From Anas platyrhynchos (taxonomy: Eukaryota > Chordata > Aves > Anseriformes > Anatidae), in assembly GCF_047663525.1 (NCBI RefSeq), contig NC_092592.1, positions 21,566,501 through 21,630,500 on the forward strand: a stretch of 64,000 nucleotides of DNA. The letters run 5' to 3'. The translations under genes and the position numbers were made by a program. The notes below the pieces were generated by a model. That model searched no databases. It worked only from the letters and a program-made list of their open reading frames with translations, and was not told the origin of the DNA. Position 1 is the first letter of the stretch; the number at the start of each line of letters is the position of its first letter. This document shows, piece after piece, positions 55,001 through 63,000 of this stretch.

Positions 55001-57249
55001 TGTACTCTATTGCCTATACTCCCTTTCAATTTACTTGTAGCATTGTATCACGTATCTGCTCACACCTCTCCTACTGTTCAATCAACCAGAGAAGAAAAAA
55101 ACAACACCTTTCCTTGTCCTGTTCCACCTCTAGCCTCCAGGAGTTCCTCAACACGTTCTCTGACTCATGTTTAATTACAGCCTTGTCCACAGGAAACAAA
55201 AGCACGTCCACATGGCTATCCTAATGTAAACTCTGGTTATAGAATAGAGCAGAAGAGAATCATTTAGGTTGGACAAGACCTCTGAAATCACCTAGTCCAA
55301 CCATAAACCTAACCCAGCACTTCCAAGTCCACCACTAAACCATGTCACTAAGCACATCTATGTGTCTTTTAAATACCTTCGGGGACACTGACTCAGCTAC
55401 TCCCCTGGGCAGCCTGTTCCAATGCTTTACAACCCGCTTGGTGAAGAAAATTTCCCTAATATGTAACCTAAAACTCCTCTGGCGCAACCTGAGGCCATTT
55501 CCTCATCTTATCACTTGGTGCTTGGGAGAAGAGACTGATCCCGACCTCTCTGTAGCCTCCTTTAAGGTAACTACAGAGATAAGATCACCCCTGAGCCTCA
55601 TTTTTCTCCAGCCTGAACAACCCCAGCTCCCTCAGCTGCTTCTCATCGGACTTGTTCTCCAGGCCCTTCACCAGACACACTCCAGCACCTCGACGTCCTT
55701 CTTGTATTGAGGAGCCCAAAACTGAACACAGTGCTCGAGGTGTTGCCTCATCAGAGCTGGGCACAGGGAAACAATCACTTCCCTGCAGGTTTCTGACACA
55801 AGCCAGGATGCTGTTGGCCTTCTTGGCCACCTGAGCACACTGCTGGCTCACATTCAGCCAGCTGTCGACCAATCCCCCCAGGTCCCTTTCCTCCAGGCAG
55901 CTTTCCAGCCACTCTTCCCCCAGTCTGTAGGGTTGTTGTGTCCCAGCAGGACCCAGCACTTGGCCTTGTTGAACCATGTAAAGTTAGCGTTACTTGCATA
56001 TTGGAGCTTCTAGTATGTGATCTCTCTAGCAAAATATCACCCTTATTGTTGCAACTCTTATGTTTCAGCTCGTTAGCACAGATTTCCATAAAAGAAGGAG
56101 AATATCCTCAATTTAAGTCTAAAGCATCATATTTACATCTCCCAAAAGGTGGCTTCTACAGACAGAAGCATTATAAAACCCATGGACGAGCAGACTGAGT
56201 AAACAGGATCCCTTGTCTTGAAATAAGCAACTGTCAGCTCGCGCAGAGTTCTGTTAGGCTTACAAAGTGAGAAGATGCAATCATGTTCTTCCATGCAGGA
56301 TGAGAAAGGGGTGACAGAAGACTAATCCAACACATATTTTCTGCTTTCATTAGCCAGATCAACAGACCAGACTCATAAACTAAAGGAGGTTATCGCTTTA
56401 CAAGATGCCTGCCAAGTTCATCACACTAAGAGCAGTACTCAGCCAGACTCCTGCCAGCAACACATCAGCCACCTGAACAAGACTCAAATCAGGAACTTCA
56501 AGCTGTCTTGGTAGCTGGCCTGCACAGCAGTTGCTCTTGGGACTATGGTATCACGGACAATCCAAACTACCACAAACCAACGAACCTAAGAAGCGACAGC
56601 TACAGCACTAAGTTTTAAGTGTCCTCGGAGCTGCGGTAAAGACACACTGAGAGACTCAAGCTTATAACCTCTGTTTTGAGAGCCCTTGCTGGTTAACAAG
56701 CAAATTTTGTGTCACATAATCCACTGAACAACACAAAGATTACACGCCAAATAACATCAAGACAATTCATGATTTGTTATGAATTTCTTATGCTTTATCT
56801 AACTAACAACACACACAAAAAGAGGAAAAAATGGGAAAACACCCACTCCAATGAGCCTAAGATATGAGCTGATAGGAAAACAAAAGAAACAATAGCAAAA
56901 AAAAAAAAATCCATTTAAACCGAAGCCATAAAACGAGCACCTTGCTTATGCCTATTACTGAATGAGTCACTTAAATTTTCTGCTTTGATTTTAGGAATTA
57001 TCATTTGTAGAACAAGACTTCCTCTAAAGTGGTAAAGTTTAAGCTCAAATAAAAGATAAGGGTACCTTCCAGTCTTTGAATTTTCGCTTTCACAGAAATA
57101 ACTGTTTCAAAGGGAGAAACTCGCAGCTCGAAGCAGGTTCCCGTGAGCGTTTCGATGAAGAGCTCCATAGTTTCGTAGAAAGGAAGTTTGTAGTGAAACG
57201 GCCCCATGTTATCCTCGTTGAAAAAGGGAGGCTCCTTCTTGTTGGCCAT
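36884..57249 (-). CDS. ZFAND4: ZFAND4 gene: AN1-type zinc finger and ubiquitin-like protein, complete spliced CDS
   Basis: The nine coding exons listed separately join in frame to 2151 bases, 716 residues plus stop, close to the roughly 727 residues of human ZFAND4 (ANUBL1). The layout is a 27-residue N-terminal extension, a ubiquitin-like fold at about 28-103, a conserved segment at about 110-221, a long low-complexity Ser-rich middle at about 222-633, and an AN1 zinc finger at about 656-689. Every junction has GT and AG, and all phases match. The biochemical role of ZFAND4 is poorly known. AN1 and Ubl domains suggest binding within the ubiquitin-proteasome or p97 system, an inference from related ZFAND proteins. 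Expression probably starts in the CpG island at 57.3-58.1 kb. WASHC2 lies upstream in the same orientation and MARCHF8 downstream. Two CR1 elements sit in its introns. Confidence 0.96.
37020..38791 (-). other. ZFAND4: ZFAND4 intron 8
   Basis: An AT-rich intron of 1772 bases with donor GTAGGC and acceptor CTTCAG. It splits the AN1 zinc finger between its second and third zinc-ligand pairs. No transposon or RNA was recognised. Confidence 0.9.
38792..38906 (-). CDS. ZFAND4: ZFAND4 coding exon 8 (first half of AN1 zinc finger)
   Basis: This encodes residues 635-671 plus split codons at both ends. A basic linker (QAKKKIAK) leads into [17 protein letters not shown], giving Cys656, Cys659 and Cys671. 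With the last exon this forms the full AN1 pattern C-x2-C-x11-C-x-C-x4-C-x2-H-x5-H-x-C, with no ligand missing. The acceptor is GCAG|GTGAAG and the donor CAG|GTAGGC. Confidence 0.97.
38907..41881 (-). other. ZFAND4: ZFAND4 intron 7
   Basis: An intron of 2975 bases carrying a 5'-truncated CR1 LINE in the sense orientation at about 40152-40772. The rest is AT-rich with no recognised feature. Confidence 0.85.
40152..40772 (-). mobile_element. CR1 LINE fragment, 5'-truncated, in ZFAND4 intron 7
   Basis: Read on the minus strand, this encodes the C-terminal end of the CR1 ORF2 (near [18 protein letters not shown], then [23 protein letters not shown]), followed by the CR1 3' UTR. It ends in the characteristic TGATTCTGTGATTC-like tail at about 40152. 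This sequence is typical of avian CR1. The copy is heavily 5'-truncated, holds only the end of the reverse-transcriptase frame and has diverged, so it cannot be mobile. Its strand is the same as ZFAND4. Confidence 0.93.
41882..41936 (-). CDS. ZFAND4: ZFAND4 coding exon 7 (small linker exon)
   Basis: A 55-base exon encoding residues 616-633, [18 protein letters not shown], plus one base of a split Gly codon. It has a long T-run then TTTAG as acceptor and AG|GTAAGT as donor. Its phases (0 in, 1 out) join exons 6 and 8 exactly, which is the main support. It belongs to the linker just before the AN1 finger and has no domain of its own. Confidence 0.88.
41937..42537 (-). other. ZFAND4: ZFAND4 intron 6
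   Basis: A 601-base AT-rich intron, donor GTGAGT. Reading through this donor stays open for 20 codons, so intron retention would give a protein lacking the zinc finger. Nothing else was recognised. Confidence 0.85.
42538..43719 (-). CDS. ZFAND4: ZFAND4 coding exon 6 (large central exon)
   Basis: This 1182-base exon encodes residues 222-615, over half the protein. It opens [20 protein letters not shown], continues [18 protein letters not shown] (a segment well conserved in ZFAND4), and becomes Ser/Thr-rich, low-complexity sequence predicted to be disordered. It ends AAEYIL at a strong donor, CTA|GTGAGT. There is no hydrophobic segment or enzyme motif; the hydrophobic tail seen if the frame is read past 42538 belongs to the intron. 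The acceptor is TTTTTAATAG|CCT. Confidence 0.97.
43720..44564 (-). other. ZFAND4: ZFAND4 intron 5
   Basis: An 845-base AT-rich intron. It contains a short (AAAC)n run at about 44303-44322 and nothing else recognised. Confidence 0.9.
44565..44712 (-). CDS. ZFAND4: ZFAND4 coding exon 5
   Basis: This encodes residues 173-221. It runs from [20 protein letters not shown], an acidic stretch, into [20 protein letters not shown], a basic amphipathic segment that could form a helix. Both are close to the human protein. The acceptor is TTTTCAG|T, completing Ser172, and the donor AAG|GTAAAG. Confidence 0.97.
44713..47480 (-). other. ZFAND4: ZFAND4 intron 4
   Basis: A 2768-base AT-rich intron with donor GTAAAG. 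No transposon, RNA gene or extra exon was recognised. Confidence 0.9.
47481..47667 (-). CDS. ZFAND4: ZFAND4 coding exon 4
   Basis: This encodes residues 111-171 plus split codons. It includes [20 protein letters not shown] and [20 protein letters not shown], the most conserved part of ZFAND4 outside its two named domains. The function of this segment is not known to me. The acceptor is CTGTAG|TTCC and the donor GAG|GTAAAG. Confidence 0.97.
47668..49762 (-). other. ZFAND4: ZFAND4 intron 3
   Basis: A 2095-base AT-rich intron with donor GTATGT. Nothing was recognised in it beyond short A/T tracts. Confidence 0.9.
49763..49830 (-). CDS. ZFAND4: ZFAND4 coding exon 3 (end of ubiquitin-like domain)
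   Basis: This encodes residues 88-109: [16 protein letters not shown], then PINTRR. It is the last strand of the ubiquitin-like fold and lines up with the end of ubiquitin (STLHLVLRLRGG), including the Gly-Gly pair. The acceptor is TTTACAG|C and the donor AGAG|GTATGT. It is separated from exon 2 by only 95 bases. Confidence 0.97.
49831..49925 (-). other. ZFAND4: ZFAND4 intron 2 (95 bases)
   Basis: A very short intron, GTAAGT to ACAG, lying within the ubiquitin-like domain. It is near the lower end of vertebrate intron lengths, while its neighbours are kilobases long. Confidence 0.95.
49926..50001 (-). CDS. ZFAND4: ZFAND4 coding exon 2 (middle of ubiquitin-like domain)
   Basis: This encodes residues 63-86 plus split codons: [20 protein letters not shown], then LNDY. 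It aligns with the ubiquitin segment [24 protein letters not shown]. The acceptor is CCCTTTAG|GT and the donor TATAA|GTAAGT. Confidence 0.97.
50002..57065 (-). other. ZFAND4: ZFAND4 intron 1 (between coding exons 1 and 2)
   Basis: The longest ZFAND4 intron at 7064 bases. It carries a 5'-truncated CR1 LINE at about 55250-55975 in the sense orientation. Elsewhere it is AT-rich with no recognised gene, RNA or further transposon; open frames in it resemble nothing known. Confidence 0.9.
55250..55975 (-). mobile_element. CR1 LINE fragment, 5'-truncated, in ZFAND4 intron 1
   Basis: On the minus strand this carries the C-terminal end of CR1 ORF2 ([20 protein letters not shown], then [20 protein letters not shown]), broken by at least one frameshift, followed by the CR1 3' UTR and terminus at about 55250. 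It is the same kind of element as the copy at 40152-40772, shares much of its 3' UTR and has the same orientation, but reaches about 100 bases further 5'. Truncation and frameshift make it inactive. Confidence 0.94.
57066..57249 (-). CDS. ZFAND4: ZFAND4 coding exon 1 (start codon, start of ubiquitin-like domain)
   Basis: This encodes residues 1-61 plus one base of Gly62. It begins [18 protein letters not shown], matching the conserved vertebrate start. The ubiquitin-like fold then begins at Met28, [19 protein letters not shown] (compare ubiquitin MQIFVKTLTG), and continues to [10 protein letters not shown]. The start is the ATG at 57249-57247, with G at -3 and +4; the codon before it is GTG, not part of the protein. 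The donor is GAAG|GTACCC. How far the exon extends into the 5' UTR is uncertain, because no strong acceptor lies just upstream. Confidence 0.96.
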
Positions 57250-58041
57250 CACAAAGGATTTACAACTTCCTCGCCAGCCGATCCGCCGGGAAACCGCGCT
57301 GCGCTTGCAGCCAGGGCAGCCCGGGGGACAGGTGCGGTGTGTCGCTGCTCATGGTTGGGCTCCTCCACCTACAACGGGACGGGCACAGCTCTAACAGCGC
57401 CCGGCCGCAGCCGTCCCGGTCCAACCGGGAAGGAAACCCGAGCAGCCGGCGGTCGGTCAGCCAGCACCTGGGTGGCGCCGGCCACCGGGCACCTCCCGGG
57501 CTGCGCCGCCAGGGCCGGGCCGCGAACAAAGGAGGGCAGCGGCCGCCCGCCCCCGCCGCCCCTCACCTCAGCTCGGCCTCTCCCCGGGCCCCGCCGCTCT
57601 CCCGGGGCAGCAGGGCGGGGCCCGCTCCCTGCCCACCTACCTGCGGCCGCCGCCGGGCCCTCGGAGGGGTGGCGGCCCGGCCCCTCTCCCCCCGCGCTGC
57701 TCGCCCGGCGGCTGCGCGCGGAGCGGCGCCGCCACGGACCCGCCGCCGCCGAGGGGTGGCAGCCGGCAGCCAGCAGCCCCCCGCCCCAACACCGCCCGCC
57801 CGCCGCCCGACAGCCCCCGCGCCGCCTGGGCGCAGCCTTTATGACCTCCCCCGGGCAGCTGCCGGCCAATGAGGAGGCCGCTCGGCGGCGGCTCGCCCAA
57901 TCGGCTCCCTCCGGGGGCGGTGCTCCCGGTGCCGCCGGGGAGGGCGGGGCCGAGAGCGTTCGGGGCGCTTGTTGTGGTCGTTAAGGGGCGGGGCGGGCGC
58001 GGGAAGGGCCCGGATGCAGCGGCTCCGCTGGGGGCGGAGGG

Positions 58042-58047
58042 CACGTG
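58042..58047. promoter_or_regulatory. ZFAND4: CACGTG E-box
   Basis: CACGTG sits within GGCACGTGACAG, reading GTCACGTGCC on the minus strand. This resembles sites for USF and the TFEB/TFE3 family. It is about 50-180 bases upstream of the CCAAT and GC boxes in the minus-strand direction. Binding is inference. Confidence 0.5.
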
Positions 58048-58068
58048 ACAGGGAGGCCGCAGAGGCTC

Positions 58069-58082
58069 CTGGGTAGTGTAGT
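58069..58082 (-). promoter_or_regulatory. ZFAND4: ZNF143/THAP11-like promoter element
   Basis: CTGGGTAGTGTAGT closely resembles the reverse of the known ZNF143 motif (TGGGAATTGTAGT), common in vertebrate CpG promoters. It lies at the upstream edge of the ZFAND4 island. Confidence 0.45.
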
Positions 58083-58088
58083 CCCACG

Positions 58089-58110
58089 CCTCAGGGATGC
58101 CTCAGGGATG
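58089..58110 (+). repeat. Tandem duplication of 11 bases
   Basis: CCTCAGGGATG occurs twice back to back, immediately beyond the ZFAND4 promoter. It is a small slippage duplication. Confidence 0.85.
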
Positions 58111-59360
58111 CCCCAGGCTGGGGGTAGGACAGGTTGGAGCTGGGCTGTGGCGCCAGGCTTCACGAAGGGTTCCTCTCCACTGAAGCCTCAAGCCCCTGCC
58201 GTGCGTGTTTTTACCTCCTACTCCACCTCCTCCTAGCCCCTGGGGTGTTCAGCTCGTGAGCATCAGGCTCTACCAGACTCGTGTCAATTATTAATGCAAA
58301 GGGAGCAAAAATAAAAAAGGAGGATGGAGAAAAGAAGAAGAATCCCCCATCTTTCTCCTTCCCCCCCCCCCCCCCCCCCGCTGTCGTTCAGTCTGCTTTA
58401 AGCACAAAAGAAAGGAGTAAAGAGGATGTCCAAACATATGCATGAGGCATGTATGAGGCATATGCAACAGATGCAGTGCCTATAAATAAATTGTGAGCGC
58501 TTTCACTGTAGGCACCCGTTTGCAGACATCTCCCCCCTTCTCCTCCAAGCTGCTACTCCCAGCTTACCCCCACTTAATGTGAGTCAGTACCAGGCCCACC
58601 TATGTTGCAAGTCGATACGTGATAGTTCTCTGTTCTTACCCCTTCCACCCTTTCCTTCTGCTTTACCCTCATTAATGCTAGATGCTCCGTCTGGTGTAGT
58701 TTCTGTGCCCTTGAAGTAAGGGCAGATGGAAGCAGGTGTCCCAGAACAAGGGCTTCAGTGACAGCAGGAATTGCTCTTAAAGAGATCCTCTGAGCACCTG
58801 CTTTAAACTCACAGCAAATAGAACAGGCTAAGAGCTAAGGTAGGACATTCCTATCATAAAAACAGCACACCTAGTTTAAAAGTTAGAAATTCAGGCAGTC
58901 ACTACTAAAATTTATACATTCGCTCTGCTTGGACATGAAATATGGTTAATCACATCCTTTCCACAAGGATAATCTAGAAAATAAGGAAACCAAGAAGGTT
59001 AAGCCAAATACAGTAGAGAGTTAGAGAGCTTACACAAAATAACAAGTTCCTGTAAACAGCCTATGATGTGTTACAGATATGAAAGAAAAGCCGGCAGTAA
59101 GAGGTGATCCAAGCCTTTGCCACAAGTGAGCCGCTGCATTAAGGAATGCACATAAGCTTGTCAACGCTGAAGTGACAAGCATGCTCAGTATAGATGGACT
59201 GCTGGGGAAGTGTTATTTGCAAAGCTTTGACAAATCCAAGCAGGCTGAAGTCTCATTTAGTGGCTTACAACTTGAATAGAAGACAACGTTAGGTTTCTAT
59301 TGTTCTCATAGAACACTAGGTACTCTTCTATAACACACAATGGCAGAGAAGTTTTAAGCA
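58111..59360. other. Short intergenic gap between WASHC2 and ZFAND4
   Basis: About 1.25 kb between the inferred WASHC2 poly(A) signal and the ZFAND4 island. It holds the C19 run at 58361-58379 and otherwise ordinary AT-rich sequence. No gene or RNA was recognised. Confidence 0.6.
58361..58379. repeat. C19 homopolymer (G19 on the gene strand)
   Basis: Nineteen consecutive C on the plus strand, preceded by a CT-rich stretch. On the minus strand, the transcribed sense of both flanking genes, this is a G19 run able to form a G-quadruplex. The exact length may be affected by sequencing of the homopolymer. Confidence 0.85.
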
Positions 59361-59366
59361 TTTATT
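59361..59366 (-). terminator. WASHC2C: Candidate WASHC2 poly(A) signal (AATAAA)
   Basis: TTTATT on the plus strand gives AATAAA on the minus strand, about 600 bases past the WASHC2 stop. It is the best hexamer found in the short gap before the ZFAND4 promoter. Not confirmed by any other signal. Confidence 0.45.
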
Positions 59367-59961
59367 TTTATAGACCGTATTAGCTGCCGGTATGAAATAA
59401 CTGGTCTCTACCTGGTATCAATTCCTGCTCCAAGTGCTTGATTAGATATATCTAAGAGCTATACCTAATAACAGACAGAATCCTGCCTTACGCTAACTTT
59501 AGCTCAGGAGACTGACAGCAGGCTTAGATAAAGCATGGCAGTAGTTTGGGTTATTTTCCAGGCACAATGTAGATGTCCTTAACAAGTAGTAAAGTAGAAA
59601 GCAAAACGTACAGACGGATCTAATTTAACAGACTCCATTTACTATTTAACAATATCAATGATTTTCTCTATAGCTCTGTTCAATAAAACAAACTATACTT
59701 TGTATAATAGATTACTTCGTCGCAGGTATTGCACAGGCTATATTCATCTGGCCACCATAGAAAAAAATAGCAGGTTACCATCCTTTTTTAATATATCATT
59801 AAGAGTAATTAAACCCAGTACAAGAGCATACTAACTATTTATAATGGGTAATCTGTCATTTACATATCCACAGCTCTCATTTCAGCTCTACTGGATTAGG
59901 GAATCCAGTGTATGAGACAGAGCATAAGGAAGGCCTCCTCTGTGCAACACATTCCTCTTGG

Positions 59962-60098
59962 CTACTGGCCTCCAAAGGCATTCAGTGGGTCATCAAATGT
60001 GCTCAGTGCCTTGCTTTCAGACTTCACTTCCGAGGCTGTCTGGGAAGATCTACTTTTGGGAGTGGGTATCTTGGTTTGGCTGCTAGAGAAGATATCAT
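59962..60098 (-). CDS. WASHC2C: WASHC2 last coding exon
   Basis: After a split Asp codon, it encodes [18 protein letters not shown], a Ser-rich linker, then [12 protein letters not shown] and TAG at 59964-59962. The ending is the highly conserved FAM21 C-terminus and completes the last LFa-like motifs. The acceptor is CCCCTCTAG|AT, and its phase matches the donor at 63069. Confidence 0.96.
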
Positions 60099-63000
60099 CT
60101 AGAGGGGAAGAAAAAAAAAAAAGATGCTTTTAATGGGAATTAACTGCTAAACAGAAGTAACATTGTACAGAAAAGTCCCCAGCACACAACAGGGACTGCC
60201 AAGGACATTCTGTGATAAACAAATGCTTTCCTGCTGCTTGCAATTCTACATCTATTTGTAAGGACATACGTGGGAGCTGTTAGCTGTAAGTCAAATCAAG
60301 AACATTTTTTCTTCTCGGTAAAGCAGAATAATACTTGTATTTTATAACGTCTGAACTCTCAGAAGCATTTGAGAAATACTAATAAATTAAACCTCCACAA
60401 TAAGTTTCATCGTGCAAGTTCCAGATAACCTTCCACTTATCTAGAACATTGGTGTCTGAAGAACTTGAGAGACTCCAGGAGTAGCCAAGACTGGTGTCAA
60501 AGAAGATCACAAGAGAAAACCAGTACTTGCTAGGAGCTATTGTGGCATCTGCTAGCCATAAGAGAGAATCTTTAACCTATGGCAGAATAAAAACACAGCA
60601 TACATCACTTGAGAATAGGGCACAGCTAAGATGCAAGGAGGCAGACTGCTCTGACTGCTATCCTGAAGGACAACAGGTAAGAGGAAACCCTCCAACATAG
60701 ATACCCTGTATCAGCAGCAGAACCCATAGACCTGCAGTTCTTGCTGGGGCTAGGGCTGCTCGTATGTGGCTATACTCCTGGAAGAAGACAGTTTCTACAG
60801 TATAAACACTGAAGTGACTAGTGAGTCAGATACCTCACAGCAATTCACAAGGCTAGTCATGAATCCCTATTTAGAAAACACACCTTACACTGAGGTTCAT
60901 AGCTATTTACTGGTCCAGAGGATGAATGCCAATATTCCAGGCTTCAACATATATCTTAACCATGAGCAGAGGCCAAGCAAGAAGTAGCCTATCACAGCAC
61001 ACTCACCTGTCTGTCCTCACTGCTTCTTCCTCTCCGGTACGTTTGCTGTTGTGCTTATCATAAAGGATTACACAGGAATAATCCAGGAAAGCATCTCAGC
61101 ACAAGAGCAGTTTAGAACAGCAGTAAAATAAAGTAATCCCTTACTGGCATCATTCCAGAGCAAAAACCTATCACATGGATTAGATTCACAGCCAGCTGGG
61201 AAGTACAGTGAGTGACATCAGCAGTAAGAGGCATCACTCACATTTTATAACAAGGTTTAGGAAAGAGGAGAGAGAGTTTTGGTCATGGAAAACAGCATTT
61301 GTCAACGCACAAAAAAATGCTCAATCTCCATTTTTCTTGGACTGTCCCAGATGGGCAGTGATGGCTGTTGATTAAGCTGTTTGTGTCATCAGCCATAAGG
61401 TCACTGAGGAGGCTAGAATAAAGATGTGAAATACAAATTCCTCCTAATGTGCAACCACAAGGTTACCACAAATGTACCAAATAATGACACAAAGCTGCAG
61501 TAGGACAAAGAAAGCAAGCAGCTTGCCTCCTCCACCCTACCAAACTGCATCCAGCTATTTGCACTAGAAAGGATTTTCTAGGACAGCAACATTCAGCCTA
61601 AATAAAGTGCTACCACAATCCCTGAAGCAAATCCTTAACCTACATGGTAGGAAAGTGCCAGTTCTACTAGCCTACAGCCAAGAGAGCATCCTCACTATCA
61701 ACTATCTTCCCTATGCTCCTGTTGGCCTTCTGAAACTCCATAGCTTTGGGCACTAAAAAGCTGCATACCTATAGCTGCACCACAAAACAGCCAATGTTCT
61801 AGAGGAAAACAAAGTCTATCAGATAACAAGATGCTGTAGCTGTTTGTAGGCATCAACATCACATGTAAGAGACAACAAGCTCTAGGACCAGAGTAGATGT
61901 CAAAAGCAGAAGCACAAACTGACTCTGTTGTGACTAATTTTCCAAGTTCCTTTCAAGTGACACTCTTGAATTGTTTTTCAACGTGAGGTTCTGATTTTTT
62001 GTGCAAAACTATTTAGAAGGGATAGCTGTTTCAGAAGTCCTTTTGTTTGATATAGGCTACATATAGCAAAAAAAACAGACAAATATTTTTGTTGATCCTA
62101 TCCATATTTCAAATAACACTTACAGATTTGCAAGTAAGATATTTTTTATATCAATTCAGAAGATTTTTAAATCTCAATGTTTTCATTCTCTGGCAAGTTT
62201 TCTAACATCTTTAGAGACTTCAGCCAGGTCATTCCATCACGTTTGCGTGCTTAAGAGTAGCACAAGCAAAACTGTGATAAATCAGATTCAATCTGAATAG
62301 TCAGAACAGAATGAAGGACAGCTGACAGGAATCAAAGCTAGAGGTGAAGGGACTTCTTTTTCTTCCTGTTAGAGGAAAAGAAATAAGTGCAATCCCAAAG
62401 GAGAGCTGTAAATACGAAGACTCTGAGAACAGATGCAGTCAGGGATCAAATGACTTCTGATACCTCCACTGACAGAATAAGAAAGGAGCATGCTTTGCTT
62501 AATTTTGTATTACTGTATGTTGCTTTATCAACTAATTATACAGGGCAATCTTTGCTTTTAGGTGTAGAATATGCAAAAATGTTCTGGGTACACACAGACA
62601 TAAACAAAATCTTATGGGCTCTAAGAAAGTCTGTACAATACTGAAGGGGGCTGAGGTAGGATGTGAGGAAAGATGCCGATCTCTTCACATCATTAGTGAT
62701 TCATCTGAAAACAGGATACAAGAAGCTGTGCAAATTAAACAGAGAGCTTATCTCTTAGTGCTTTAACAGGATGAGATTAGTCTCTTACTCCAAAGGAGAA
62801 ATTTTCTAATTCCCACAGATGAGAAAATCTCTACAGAAATTAAATTATTCCTCATTTCAAAAGAGGACTTTTATACGCTTTCCTAAAGCATTTAGATCCC
62901 GTGCTGTTTCTACAGATCTAAGAAGTTCTCATCCAGGGGTAAAATCCAAATATATCCAGAGACTTGAGAGCAGCTCATAGTTAAGGACAGCAAAGGGTTC

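Larger units (their letters stand above)
57260..58090 (-). promoter_or_regulatory. ZFAND4: CpG island and promoter of ZFAND4
   Basis: GC-rich, CpG-dense sequence immediately upstream of the ZFAND4 start. It contains CCAAT boxes at 57866-57870 and 57897-57901, several GC boxes (for example 57941-57950 and 57985-57997), an E-box CACGTG at 58042-58047 and a ZNF143-like element at 58069-58082. Minus-strand donor-like sites are CAG|GTAGGT (exon edge 57641) and GAG|GTGAGG (exon edge 57567), suggesting an upstream non-coding exon is possible. There is no TATA box. The large open frames here on both strands are GC artefacts. Transcription toward the plus strand cannot be excluded, but no plus-strand gene is seen. 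Confidence 0.85.

Noticed and set aside
57250..57252. GTG codon just upstream as the ZFAND4 start
   Set aside because: The ATG at 57249 has good context and matches the conserved N-terminus. A GTG start is not expected in a vertebrate gene.
57076..58044. Open frames up to 302 codons across the ZFAND4 promoter, both strands
   Set aside because: Same GC artefact; the left part is also antisense to the first ZFAND4 coding exon.
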